The notes: generated by a model from the sequence alone, not told the origin. Shown: positions 1-13,067, numbered from the stretch's first letter. The stretch: DNA of 64,000 nt from Adineta steineri (GCA_905250115.1 CAJNOI010000025.1:732697-796696), one strand, 5' to 3'. A program made the numbers and translations.

Positions 1-47
1 AAAACAATAATAATAAAATATTTCATTCAATTAAATTATTTATCTTA

Positions 48-782
48 CTTAAAAGAATTCCATAGAAGACCTGAATAAAGAACAAATGCTGTACCAAGAT
101 GTGCAGCTAATCTATATGGTGAAACACTTGCACGTCCATCAATTAATGTATCTTTATGTAAACCTGATTTAACCATATACCAACCTAAAGCACCTTGTGC
201 TGCAATTAAACTACCAAATATGATAACACGTATTTTCATTCCTTTATCAAATAATCCACGATACCAAAACATACATGCAGGAAAAGCAAATATAAGTCCT
301 GTTGCACGACCCCACATACGATGTGCAAATTCCATATAATAAATTCTTTTAAATTCATCTAATGTCATTTCACGATTCATTTGTTCATATTCAGGAAATC
401 GTTTATAACGTTCAAATTCTTCTTGCCATGCTTCAGCTGAACGTGGTGGATTCATATCATTAAGCCAATGCCAATTTGTCATTGATAAACCACTTTGAGT
501 TAAACGTGTTACACCACCAAGAACAACAGCACCTGCTGTCATACCTGCTGACCAAGCTAACCATAGACCTATACGTTGTTTTGCACCAGCTGAAAGTGTT
601 GCTAAAAGAAAAGAATATAATAGCAATTTTTATTTTAAAAATTAAAATATCTTACGTGATAATGGTTTAATTGGAATTGTTGCTGTTGCTGATGATCGTT
701 TAAATGCCAATTGAACATTTTTAAATAATCCAAATGATTGGCGATGATTACTAGCAAGATTAAATAATAATCTAGATGACAT
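48..782 (-). CDS. COX15: COX15-like heme A synthase, 5' part (3' end outside window)
   Basis: Mitochondrial inner-membrane enzyme that oxidises heme O to heme A for cytochrome c oxidase. Two exons are visible: 656-782, starting at ATG 782 with an Arg/Ser-rich mitochondrial-type leader (MSSRLLFNLASNHRQ), and 48-601. A 54-bp GT..AG intron separates them at phase 1. About 227 residues are readable. Family landmarks are GGVTRLTQSGLSM near the first membrane segment, the heme-ligand region YMEFAHRMWGR, GALGWYMVKSGL, and YRLAAHLGTAFVLYSGLLW. Human COX15 is about 410 residues, so roughly half is missing. The last visible exon ends at a GTAAG donor (48..44), so the gene continues off the left edge and is not truncated by mutation. 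Family identity is strong; the first exon is inferred from phase and leader. Confidence 0.9.
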
Positions 783-1547
783 AACTTTCTAAACATTTAA
801 TTTTATAACTATCAAAAGAAAAAATCTGTTACACAACATATACAATATCAATAAAATATTTTTTTTCGCTTATTATACAATTTAGCAATTAAAATATTCT
901 TATAAGAAACTAATTAAATTCTATTTTTGTATATTTACATATATTATATAAATGAGAGTTGATTGTATCAGACGTTAATTAATATTTTCAGCTTAGGTAC
1001 AAAACCATTTTCAAGCTTACATGGATATGACATGCATGGTAAATATTGGAGCGACTACTCATACTACGACATCTATCATAATCAATCTAATACTTAAAGG
1101 AATCTATTTTTGGTTAATTTATTCACATAAACTTTGAAATGATAGTTCATCAAGTTTTATCTTATTAAACAATTTTTCATTCCATCCGAAATTCATAAAT
1201 CAAAGATGAAATACAAATCAAGATATTATAAGTTTTATGTTAAAATATTAAGCCGATTTATTAATTTATTCATCTATTTCTTTCCATTGAAATTCATCGT
1301 ATTCTAAAGCTAGTAGTTCAAATTGACGAATTAATCCTAAAAGATCATGTCTAATAAACAATGACATCAGTTCGAATATGTTTAGCTAATACGCCGAACT
1401 CTCATAAACTAGAAACATACTAATTATATCATATACGGTTATCAGAATATCATTTATTATTGAATTATTTAAAAAATAGTAAGTTTTAAAGTTAGATATT
1501 AGAATTATATTGTCACATTATAAATAACAAAGTTCTTATTGAATAAA
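783..1547. other. Intergenic region with a possible decayed exon
   Basis: AT-rich spacer between the COX15 start and the LRR gene stop. On the minus strand at about 1266-1400 two overlapping frames read like the end of a protein: VLAKHIRTDVIVY then stop, and HDLLGLIRQFELLALEYDEF ending at TAA 1266-1268. A one-base shift would join them. No splice context or homologue is recognised, so this is only a possible terminal exon or pseudogene remnant. Confidence 0.25.
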
Positions 1548-3775
1548 TTACCATTCTACAAATTGAACATATTCAAATTTAGAATGAGGATATAAACATC
1601 CTGATGGTATTGTTTCAGTATTTTCTTTTGCTTTTCTATTTTCTCTTAAAGCAAGACCCAAACTGTGTAGTACTTCTTCGCTGACTCCATTCCATCGAAC
1701 GTCAATTGTCGTAATTACCTGCATAGAAGAGAAAATATTTGTTTGAAGAGAGTCGGACAAATGTTTTCCCAACCTTATTTAATTGTAATACATACGTCAA
1801 ATAGTATGCTCCTTCAGTAAGAATTTTATTCCAACATAGATCAAGTGTGTTAAGTGTCTAATAGATAAAATATAATTGAGAAAGTTTAGTAGGGGAAAAA
1901 GACGTTTTCTTACGTTATTGATTTTTAATGCATTACTTAGATATTGCGCTCCATCAACTCTAATTTCATTCCAACAAAGATCTAGACTTGTAAGTGTCTA
2001 TATCAAATAATAGGCATTAATTTGAAAGAGAAAAGAAAGTTTTTATACTTTATTTGATTGTAATGCAACACTTAATGTACGTGCTCCTTCATCTCCAATA
2101 TTATTTTCAGAAAGATTGCATGTTATAAGTGTCTATCCAAAAAAAAAGAAAACAATTTAAGAAAAAATATTAAACTAATACTTTTCTTACGCTATTTATT
2201 TCTAGTGCTTTACTTAGATATTCAACTCCTTTTGCTTCGAATAGATTTCCATTGAGATTGAGAGTAGTAAGTGTCTACATAAAAAAAATCTCGATTAATT
2301 CATATTAGAATAAAATAATATTCTCCCTACTTTATTTGTTTCTAATGCCTTACTAAGATGAAACATTCCATTACGTCCAATTTCATTACCAGCAAGATTG
2401 AGTGTAGTCAGTGTCTATATTATCAAGTAATTAGCAATTCAAAAAAATATTATCTTACTGTATTCGATGCAATTGCTGTACTTAAAGATTCTATTCCTTT
2501 AGCTTGAATTTTATTATAGGAAAGATCGAGTGTTGTAATCGTCTAAATCAATATCGTAAACATTCATTTGAAAAAACTCCTTTCTCACTTTGTTTGTTTG
2601 TAATACTGCTGTCAGATGAGTTACTCCTTCACTACCAATATTATTTTCTGAAAGATTCAATTCAGTTAATGTCTAAATGAAAGACGGATATATCAACAAT
2701 GAAAAAATATTTGTTCGTACATTATTTAAACTTAATGCTTTGCTTAGAGATAGTACTCCTTTAATTCCAAGTTGATTTCTTCGAAGATTGAGATGAGTGA
2801 GTGTCTATATAAAAACAAAAATTCAAAACAAATTGACGCTATACTTTTCTCACATTATTGGTTTCCAATGCGTTGCTTAGATGAAATATTCCATTACCAC
2901 CGATTTGATTTACAGCGAAATTAAGATTAGTTATTGCCTATATTCAAAATCAAAAAATGAATTGAAGATAGATCAAAAGAACATTATTCTTACTATATTA
3001 AGTCCGATAGCTTGACTTAAATATTCTATTGCTTGAAGTTGAATATTATTGTGAGATAGATTCAATGAACTAATTGGCTGTATTAGAAAAATAAATATTT
3101 AATCAATGTGTGATATTTTATCTTAGAACTTAATAATTTCATGCCGTTTCGGAGGAATTTGAAAATTTCGGCTTCTATAATTTGTACTATTAGATATTCT
3201 CGAATACGATATCGTTTACAAGGTTACTAAAATAAATATTAGTGAGCTCACCTTCGTGTTATTGAGTACATAATGAGTTATAGCTTGTATATCTTCATAA
3301 GTCAAACCTTTAGATTTGAAATTTAATGCACCACTGTCTTCTTGATCTTTAAGAGCTTGTTCGAGATTGAAATTGGAATGAGCAGGTGATGATGATGATG
3401 TTGAATTTCGTGAATTCAATTCTAAAAAATTGATTTCTTCATCCATATTTTTTAACAAACAAAAAACTTACTATTATCTCGAGAAGTGTACTGTTCATTA
3501 TGATCTATTGTCGGACTAGTAATATCCATTTCTTTTAATACTGGATATGACGCTGGTTTGTAATAATCTTTACTATATTCCGGTGATCGTCGGTGTTTTT
3601 TATACTTTCTCACATGATCTATACATAGACCATTTATTTTTGCTAGTTTCTTACAGTTATAACCCGAACAGCGTGACGTCCATTTAGGATCAAAGAAATT
3701 TTTCTTTTTATAAATTAATGACAAAGATCCTACACGTGAATTTTTATTTTGTAATCGAGGTGTTTTTGTATACAT
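1548..3775 (-). CDS. NLR-type leucine-rich-repeat protein, one repeat per exon
   Basis: Predicted 494-residue protein from 13 exons: 3472-3775, 3252-3421, ten exons of exactly 84 bp (2994-3077, 2854-2937, 2721-2804, 2589-2672, 2459-2542, 2331-2414, 2191-2274, 2049-2132, 1914-1997, 1774-1857) and 1548-1718. All ten start and end in phase 0, and each encodes one 28-residue ribonuclease-inhibitor-like LRR, for example TLTSLDLCWNEI. LRRs of this class (NLRC3-like) form protein-binding solenoids. The N-terminal exon has a C-x4-C-x9-C-x2-H cluster (residues 36-54) that resembles a small zinc-binding motif. No NACHT or other signalling domain is seen. Function is not assignable. An alternative extra exon near 3130-3230 was rejected because it opens with a stop. 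Introns are 44-58 bp within the LRR array. Confidence 0.8.
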
Positions 3776-5437
3776 ATTAAATCTGAAATAGATAATTAAA
3801 ATATTATTCTTCTAGCATACGAATTTATTGCACAAAAGTTTATAATACACCAGACTTTTGTAGAATATTGATAAAATTTAACAACTTCGAAAGGATCGCA
3901 ATACGAGATTCGTTTTCCATCATATTTTAAATGAAGAATATCGTTGTTTATCCAATATATATTTCAATGGACATTATAAAGTGCTAATATTTATTTATGG
4001 GTGCATTTTGTCTATCTCTTACTAACCTTCATCGTTATCTGTCAATAATTATAATCACATCAATAATGATGGCTAGATGCATATTCTTTTGTTTCGTTTA
4101 TGTGAACAAAAAAAAAAGATAGACGAATTACCTTTTTTTCTTTTTTCTTTATTATGAATATCACTATTAAATATATGATTTATTTATATACAAAGATCAC
4201 GTGAAATAAACAGTCTAGATAAATGTATCTTATAAAAACTGTAAACAATACGTAAATTCGATTAAATAACATACCGTAATTAAAGCAAAATATTTATGAA
4301 TAGATTCTTTATATTGAGTTAATACAGATGCTTTATTTCTTTTGTCTTTTTCTTGCATATAAACGAAGCACATGTATCATATGAAACAAAATAAAAAAAT
4401 GAATCTATCGTATAGATGATTTTTCTTCTTCGTTATCACCCAACTTGGTTTTTATATATTATTCTATGTTCATATATAATTCTGTCGTATTGATTGAATA
4501 AAATATAAGATTTTTTTTGTAAATAAATTCTAATTTTTAAGTCTTTTTATATGTTATTTATAATTATTGTCAATGTAAATAGTCTATCGTATAGATTACA
4601 TAACTGAATAAGGTTAAATAGTAGGAAAGTTGAATTAGTATTATTACTGATAGATCAGTTTATGATTCTGTATAATTATTTTATTTATTGAAATGATGTA
4701 AAATGAGAAATTGACCTATCCACGTAACCGATTATGATTCCATCATGCTTTTTAAAATGACTGAAGATTCGAGAGAGCTTTGCAGCCTCTTATTATAGAG
4801 AGTACGACTGGTTCTTCAAAATCGCCAGTGGATTTAATCCTCGACATTGAGTCGTTTTTTTATAATGAAAAAATAAGACGTACCGCAATCACGTTTTACG
4901 TGGACAGGCCGAAATACAAAAACCATCACTTAATTTTTACTCAATTGGTGAATTATTGTAAAATATTGAATATATTAATCATAACTCTATTAGTAAATAT
5001 TATCCTTGATCATAAATATTTTCCAGACATAATCAAGTTATTTTTGTTAGTAAAACCTTTGTTTTTTTAATTATAATCCTGCCCACGTGAGTATAGTTTT
5101 TTTGCTCTTACTCCTTATTCTGTTGGCCATATATTTTACACTACGAGTGAGTACATATTCTATAAGAAAAACTACCATTAACTCATGTGAGTATCAAAAT
5201 CGAAATAAATATTTCGAACCTTAATGACCAAAAATATAAACTTCAATTTTTTGTACTTATAAGTGTATACTCTCTGTCTCTACGTGTATATTAAGATTTA
5301 TTTGACTACGAAATAACAAAAAAAAAGCTAAACATAAATGCACACTGTTAAGTAAAATTGTACATAAAATATTCTTCATTCAGCACCTATTCTATTTGCA
5401 GGAAAACATCACCGGATAATAAACTAAAAGATACTTG
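3776..5437. other. Intergenic region, no gene recognised
   Basis: About 1.7 kb of AT-rich sequence upstream of the LRR gene and downstream of the protocadherin stop. It has A and T homopolymers. A 96-codon open frame at 4780-5070 (plus) has no recognisable domain, no splice context and a hydrophobic low-complexity end; it is treated as chance. Confidence 0.5.
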
Positions 5438-8400
5438 TTATACCGCGACACATCTTATATCATGATTTTCATATATTGATGGTGATATATCATAGAAACT
5501 ATCCGAAACAACTAAAAATATTCACAAAAAACAATATATATATAGATAAACAAATAAATATAATTACTTAAATTTTTTCTTGCTTCAAGTCGACAATTAT
5601 ATGATTGATTATTTTTTTTATTTTCGAGATGTTCTTTAATAAATAAATTCCAAATAATACATAAAATAATTATTAATAAAAATAAAACAACACATATCAT
5701 AATAATTATTGAGCCAAGATAAAAATTTCTTCGTAATTTATTTGATGGACATTCATTCTGTTTAAATATATCACATACATAAATGATAACAGTATCTTTG
5801 GATCTTAATGCTTCAGGATAACCTTGATCGCGTGCATAAATTTCAAGTGTAATAGGTAAATGAATATCAAATAAATTATATAAAATAATTGAACCATTAG
5901 AATATATATGAAAATAATCATAATGTTCTTTATGTGTAAAATAATAATTAACAAGACCATTGATATCATCATCAGGATCTGTTGCATGAACATGTGCAAT
6001 AAATCTTTTATTAGTTTGATGATAATATTGATGTGTTGATATATAAATATATTGTTCATGTATATCATCAAATATAGGATAATGATCATTTTGATCAAGA
6101 ATATTTATATGAACTTCTGTTTGACTTGTTGAATTAAATAGATGAATATAGAATTTATAAGATGATTGTATTTCTCGATCTAATTCACTTATTACTTTTA
6201 TTGTACCCGAATGACTATCAAGAATAAATGGAAATAAAGATAATGAATTATCGTGCATTAAATGATAAGAAATTGGTATTGATGATAAGCCACAATCATC
6301 AGCATTAACTTGACCTTTATTACAAAGAAAAGAAATGATTTATATGTTAAATTATAAGAACTCAAATAAACACTTATTACGAAATAACGGATATATCTGA
6401 TCGAAAGAATAGATCATGTAATATCTTTTATAATCATAGAAAATTGATTGACATCAAGATTTTACAGAAGCTCGACGTGAAGTAAGTCTTAAATTATCTT
6501 GGTAGACTGATGAATAGATATAGTATAACCAATTGTAACAAAACATTAGTTTTTGAATGGTTGCAAAAAGTTTCACTACTTTATCTTTATAGGGTTTTTA
6601 CTGGTCGCCGGACAGTGGCTGGGGGGGGGGGGATCAGTCCGTTCCTTAAAACGCCAAAAAGTAGAAGCTCAGCCCTTACAGCTTCATTGTGGTTACGCGC
6701 CACTAGTTTCAATATACCTTGCACAGTGGCGGATTTAGAGGGGTGCGGTGCCCCCCTACTCCAGAAATTTTTTTGATTTTTTTCAGCAAAAATTGATTCA
6801 CACTACTTCGACTGGATTCAAAAAATAGTTTTCAGCCGAAATCGCTCCCCTCCGCCCTTCAGAGATCCTAGATCCGCCACCGTTCCTACATATCTTTGTT
6901 TATTTTCATCATTTATTACTAATATTCTATCTGATACTCTTCTAAAACAATTTTCTTATATCATACCAATGTCATAGGGTGTTATTTGATGTTCTGTTGT
7001 ATTAAATATATAAATTGTTTGTCTAAACATTGCTGTACATTTTGCTGTATCAAATAATATAATTTGAACATTAGCTTGATCATATAATGAATGATTATGT
7101 CGATCAATAGCTAATACAGTTAGATTGAATGTTATTTCAAGTAATGATTGTTTAGCTATAAATAGATATCCATTATTTTCATCAATTCGAATAATATCTT
7201 GATTATTATCTTCCAAAAGTTTATATTGAATAAGACGATAATTTGGTGAATTATCATCATCATCCGCTTGTACTTGTCCGATTAAAAAATCAACTGAAGA
7301 TAGATGAGATAATCGAAATTGATAGTTTGATTGAGTAAATTTTGGCGCACAATCATTTTCATCATCAACATGAACTATTAAACGACGTTGACTACTCAAT
7401 GATGGACTACCATAATCACCTAATACAAAATAATTAAAATATTTATTTATGATATTTTCTCTTTCTAACTTACTAGCTTCGAGGATAATTATAAATGTTT
7501 CATCACCTTGTTCACTATTCAACTGTCTCGATGTTCGTATTATATAAGTTGTTGAACTAAATGTATTATTTTCTATTTCCGAATCTAAATCAATCGGACA
7601 GGAAATTGTTAATGGAAAACAAGAAAGAATTTTTAATGATAATCTATAATTAATCATTGCTGAATCAATATCTCGTATTAAAACGGTACCAATAACTTGT
7701 CCTGGATGAATATGTTCATTAATATTTATAATAACATCTTCATCATTATTTTCCATAGGTTTATATTCATTAAGAATATTTATTTGTATTGAAGGTTGAT
7801 TATCATTTATATCTAGTATATTAATGACAACTGGTACAATACTTGATGTTATATGATCAAGATTTGATGCTTTAACACGAAAACGATATGTTGAAATTGT
7901 TTCATAATCTAATTGATGTTTAACTCGAATATAACCAGTATATTTATCTATTTCAAATGGAAATATATCATTTGGCATATCATTATTAAGAATTGTATAA
8001 AGAATTGTTTTATCATAACAATCATCATCAATTGCAATTATTTGAAGTATTGGAGATAATGAAGAATTGATTGTTAGAAAATTTTCTGGTATACTTGTAT
8101 GATAAATTCGTTGAGTAAAACGTGGTTGATATTCATTTAAATCTCCTACAGTAATATTAACATGTCTAAACACGAAAAAAAAACTCAGTAATAAATTATT
8201 CATAGTAGAAGATAGTTTTGGCACAGAGACATGTCCTTGGTGTGTACGAATTAGTACTTATTACTATTGTAAATACAAATAAAAAACGATAATTTAAGAT
8301 TCAACGAGAAAAGGGTCATTTCTATTCAAACTCAGTTGAGTTTTAATAAGAAACTTTTTTTTATTATCCAGTTCCGAATACATATTTCTTTCGGTAACGT

Positions 8401-9734
8401 CGAATAATAGAAACAAGGGTGTAGTCCTCATATTCATCGCATGATCCAAAAGTCAGTAGGTATGTCAAATTCCTAAATCCACTACTAACGCGCATCCACA
8501 CTCACCCTCAAACGTATTTGATGCTTTCTATCACTACAAGTTCATTTATTGATTTAACCCCTTGAAGACGGGAGACCTATATATGCGTCCAGTTTTGAAT
8601 CAACTCCTAATTGATCTGTACATTTTTTTATCAGGATGAATAAATAAATTCATTCAGGGTTTCGAAAATTTCCTTTGTTTTCGTAACAGTAACCCCGTCC
8701 TCAAGCGGTTAAAGTCTTTGAGCGTTTTATTTTTGCTATTTTTAGAAATTTTTCAACGAAATAAATGTAACCATTTTTAATCAAATGGACTTCAAAACTA
8801 AATTTAGATTTGTACTTATAGGAAAATTTTGAATTATAAATAATTATTTCATAGACATTCACTTATCTACAAAGTTTCAATATAAAACACAATTCAATAT
8901 TTTATTCATCTTCAATCAAGTTTCAAAAAAGGTTCTTTTTTGAATAACTACATTTAACATGTCATGATGGTCTTCATATAAGTGGAATAATTTACTATTA
9001 ATATTCATCTCTTATAAGTTCTGTGACGTAGAAAAAAAATTTTTAAGTACGTTTCTTGTTGTTTGAAAAATAAATATAACTTACAAAATATTAGATTTGA
9101 AACCACCTTTATCAATTGCAATAATATATAGTTGATAATTATCTTTTGATTCACAATCTAATTTTTTAATTAATTTTAATCGAAGTTCACCGTGAAATTC
9201 TTCTATTTGAAATATTCTTTCGATTTCATCTGTATTATTGAGAAATTCATAATGATCAATATTATATTTTATTGAATCATAATCATAAGCTATAGGTAAT
9301 TGAATACGATAATTTATAGCACGATTTTCTTGAATATTTAAATGAATATATTCTTGACTAAAAAATGGTTTCCAATCATTTTCGTCTATGATAATCATTT
9401 TAAATATTATTATAATTGATGTTTGAGTAAATATCTCTAATTGTAATGAGCATTCGTCGTTGATCGAAATATTTTGACATATTTTTTCTCGATCCAATTC
9501 TAATAAACGATATTTTAAAATTGTTGAATTTAATTCAAATTCATTCGATGGTTTTGATAATGAAAATTGTAAATATTCATATAATGATGTTCGATTAGAT
9601 AGTAAATCTAATAAATTCCATGTTAATTTTTCTACTAATGTATTTTCCGTAATACTTAATGTTATATTACATATATCTTGACAATCATACGCAAACATAA
9701 TTGGAAAAAGAAATAAATAAATATAAAATTGCAT
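5438..9734 (-). CDS. Protocadherin with seven cadherin repeats
   Basis: Single-pass adhesion receptor, predicted 889 residues from four exons: 9085-9734, 6967-8165, 5568-6314 and 5438-5511. Phases agree at every junction. It starts with a signal peptide (MQFYIYLFLFPIMFAYDC). Calcium-binding linker motifs mark successive extracellular repeats: DENDWKPFF, DLNEYQPRF, DINDNQPSI, DENDCAPKF, a degenerate KCTAMF, and DQNDHYPIF. The seventh repeat ends before a hydrophobic segment (about FYLGSIIIMICVVLFLLI). The cytoplasmic tail is short, about 55 residues, ending DIRCVAV. Seven repeats match the vertebrate delta-1 protocadherin count, but orthology is not claimed. Two introns (6315-6966 and 8166-9084) are far longer than the local norm and both carry transposon remnants. 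Confidence 0.88.
6724..6882. mobile_element. Degenerate hAT-like MITE in protocadherin intron
   Basis: The intron at 6315-6966 contains an imperfect terminal inverted repeat: CAGTGGCGGATTTAG at the left and CTAGATCCGCCACCG at the right. This CAGTGGCGGAT-type end is common in hAT-like non-autonomous elements. The interior (about 159 bp) is GC-richer than its surroundings and has no ORF. Flanking 8-mers match at only about half of positions, so the target duplication is decayed or the boundary is off by a few bases. Confidence 0.55.
8554..8712. mobile_element. piggyBac-like MITE (TTAA ends) in protocadherin intron
   Basis: A 159-bp segment bounded by TTAA at both ends. The left terminus is TTAACCCCTTGAAGACGGG and the reverse complement of the right terminus is TTAACCGCTTGAGGACGGG, matching at 17 of 19 positions. 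TTAA target sites with CCCTTTGAGG-like ends are the piggyBac hallmark. There is no transposase, so this is a non-autonomous copy. It lies inside the first protocadherin intron (8166-9084). Confidence 0.75.
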
Positions 9735-11832
9735 ATTTTCCGTAAATATTCGAAATGTATTTTGTATCTAAATAGATATAAATATATCAATTTTCTAAAG
9801 CATCTTAACACAAAAAAGAAATTACGATATCTAATATGTACTTGTGAAAAAAGGATGTATTGATAACAAATAATAGCTTTCAATTAGGATGATACTTAAC
9901 TTCTCATTTGACCTTCTTGTCATATATGTAAAGAACAAACAGATGCTTTCTTTTAGTGAACTTAAAATGAAAAGATAGAATCATACTTAGATAAAACAAA
10001 TTTTTCTTCTATAAAAATATGTCGAAAACGATTTCGCATTTCTTGTGTTAATTATAAGGAATAAGATAAAGGAGCTTTTTTTCAAGAACGATGATCAATA
10101 CATTTATTTTCTGTCAATCAATGTGCTGTCCATTGATCAGACTGTCAATAAGATCGATGAATTGTTATATCGTATGCTCATACATTCAATTCAAATTTAT
10201 GTGTCGGTCAGAGAGTAAATATCATAGTTCTTTTCAGAAAGAATAACTGAATGCATGATTAATTTCTTTTTTTGTTGTTTACTGTATATATAATGATGAT
10301 ACTAACCGAAAATATGTTGTTATGATTGTTCTAAATTTGAAACGAATTGTATAAATTACTGATTTTTATTTTCTAATTTATAGTAGATTTAGTAAACATG
10401 TCATGAATCAAGTGCTTCTACTTCATCACATAGAAAAATTGTCTTTAATGTAAATGATAGAACGAACAAACGAATGAATGAATGAGAAATATATTTCTTG
10501 CTTAGAAAATAAGCCACAAGAGAATATCTTTCTCTCATCGTTCTATAACTTAATAAACAATACAAGAGAGAGAGAGAAAGAGAAAAAAAATATGATGCAT
10601 CTTATATACTTATCCACATGTTCATTGCATCTAGATATCACATGTTATAATATGAGACATAGAAAGAGAAGATTGTGTGACTCTCGAAAAAGAACATAAA
10701 TGATATGTTAAGTTCATTGTCATATTACAAAAGTTAATCGTACTATAAGAGAATTAACAACAACAAAAAAAAAAGAATGTTTATATTTTTAACATTCAAT
10801 TGTAAAATAACAGACGAAAGTAATCATTCTCATCATCAGTTCTTGACAATATTTATAATAAACATGTTAGATGACAGAATGAGAAATGATGATAATGATT
10901 TGTGTCTCACCTTTTCAAGGATCAGAGAACATTTGCACACATGGATGCAAATAGTTAGTCATACTTATTCTGTTGATATGAGCATCAAGAAAAGAGAGAA
11001 AAGGATACACATGTGAGAAGATTTCTCACATTAATTATGTAATCAACTCATAAGAATTATTATTGCAGATACCCTTATTACTTCTACAAATATTTGATTG
11101 ACTTTTAGTTCTGACAGTAAAACTAAAAATTCTGATTACATCTCATAATTCATGCTCGATTATTTCAAATTGATATTTAAATATTCTCACGATTAGGTAG
11201 TCAAATTCAAGGTTAACCATTATTTATCGATCTACTCGGAAAAAGTATACTTTTAATAAAATACGATCTCTTTATTTTTATCATTATCAAACCAACGACG
11301 TCATTTTTTAAGTCAACAATCACAAGTACATCCATTAGAGACACTTTGCATCGTAGTCTAACAATGTTCACGTACTTTATTGAATTATGTCACAAAACAT
11401 CCGACCTTGTTAGTTTCTTTTCGATCATATTTAGACATGCGTCGAACGAATAATGTTACATAATAAATTTTGTTTCTTATCAAACATACGAGTTAATACA
11501 TAGCTACTAACACAATTGATTGTTATTTGACTATCGTATTTATTGATATCTAACCTAGATATAGATTTAATATGAACTTTATTGTTAATTCATTTGTTCA
11601 ATAACAATTTAATTGAACACAAAAAAACAACATGTTCTCTTTTAATCAGTTTAATACCGTGTTGCATTAAATGATCTCAAAATACACATAAAAAATAAAT
11701 AATTTTTAATCATAAACATACATAACGAACACAACAACAACAATGACGACTAAAAAGAATGTTTAAATAAATTGTTTTTGTCTATTGAATTAATATCTGA
11801 CTTGAACCTTTTTTTTCTGTATTTTTTCTGTG
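9735..11832. other. Intergenic region, no gene recognised
   Basis: About 2.1 kb upstream of the protocadherin start. It includes a purine tract (GAGAGAGAGAAAGAG near 10566) and short open frames without domains. The protocadherin promoter is presumably here, but no specific element could be assigned. Confidence 0.5.
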
Positions 11833-13067
11833 TTAATGACGACGATGACTTGGACAAGCTAAAATAATCAAGTAGAGCATAATTTAAAGTTCTTTTTTTT
11901 CTGTCCTTCGAAGCATAGCGAATAACAAAAGAAGCAAAACAATAAATAATTATACCGTAAAATGGTGAAAGTATAGCCAACAGTTCTTTATTTTGCATAA
12001 CTGTTTTTATAAAATCGTGTTTATATATCACGCCATTTTCACTTCCAGTAAATTGTTTAAGAAATTGTTGAATTATAGCAAAACATGCTTCATCATTTCC
12101 TGTTTCATCGCCACCTAACATACGTGTTATTGACTAAAAAGAGAAGAAAAAAAAAAGAATTGTATTTAACGTTTCCTTTTCTTTATCTAATACATTTGCC
12201 ATTTGTTTGATTTCTTCACCAGATATTTGATTATCATCGTTTTTATCATATATACGAAATGTATAATCAATTTTCGAACGTAAATCACCTCTTGTTGTCA
12301 ATATAAAACCACGCATAAATTCATTTATATCTATTGAATAATATTTAAATAAATATTACAAAAAAAAGATAATATTATTTTATTTACCAACAGTTCCACT
12401 ATGATCTTCATCAAAAACATTGGCTAATGAATCAACTACATCACTTATACGTGATGAATCTAGATCACTCATATCTTTATAAATTGATATCATCTGTGCT
12501 TTAGATAATTTTCCTTTTGTTGATCGATCCTATGTTTAAAAAAACTCAAAGAAATTTTTATAAAAAATTTATTAAATCATACATATATTGCTTTGTACCA
12601 TAATTCAACGTCAAATTTTGACATACCTAGCAAAAAATAAAAGTATTTTTATCTATTGGCCTTTAGTATAATCTTATCTATGAAATTTAAGTTAAAGTAT
12701 ATCAATTAAACCGTCTTGTTCCCGGTATAAAAGAGCCGGAGCCTTCTATTATGGTTCTTGAACTTGCACTTTTTTGTGAAAAAATCGCCCTACCCCCTAG
12801 GGCGTTTTCTTTGACTATTGCTCCAGAGAGGCTAACTATTTAAGGGGGACCCTTTAATACAAGAGAGCCTTCTATTGAGGGGAGAGTTTCAAATGAATAA
12901 CTTTATGTTAAAAACAATACAAAGAACATTTTAAAACTAAATTTCTAACATTTGTTGAATTCTGTCATATGCAAACAAAATAAAAATAGATAATTACCAG
13001 TTCTTTGCATGAGCAAATCTTGGGTTTCATCTAATAATGTATCATGTGAACCATTTTTATTTCCCAT
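11833..13067 (-). CDS. N-myristoylated EF-hand Ca2+ sensor (NCS-like)
   Basis: Predicted 198-residue neuronal-calcium-sensor-like protein. Exons: 12998-13067, 12583-12626, 12388-12529, 12194-12330, 11956-12133 and 11833-11858. It starts MGNKNGS, a myristoylation consensus (Gly2, Ser at position 7). One EF loop is DEDHSGTVDINEF (split across exons 3 and 4) and the next is YDKNDDNQISGEEI. The C-terminal NKELLAILSPFY resembles the end of the NCS fold. Two junctions are uncertain. The donor at 12193 (AAT|GTATTA) was chosen because the alternative downstream GT gives a stop. The last exon ends at TAA 11833-11835, but reading straight through would instead give an Arg/Lys-rich tail to 11750. Intron 12627-12997 is unusually long. 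Likely acts as a membrane-attached Ca2+ switch; partner unknown. Confidence 0.7.

Noticed and set aside
3130-3230. A possible extra LRR-gene exon between exons 2 and 3
   Set aside because: The only open frame begins with TAA at the acceptor and lacks a GT donor at its end. Skipping it joins two phase-0 exons cleanly.
4780-5070. 96-codon plus-strand frame
   Set aside because: No domain or splice context and a biased hydrophobic end; chance is likely in AT-rich DNA.
11750-11832. Extended C-terminus for the first EF-hand protein
   Set aside because: It would add a Lys/Ser-rich tail past the normal NCS end. A GT..AG intron at 11859-11955 gives a compact end instead, although this remains uncertain.
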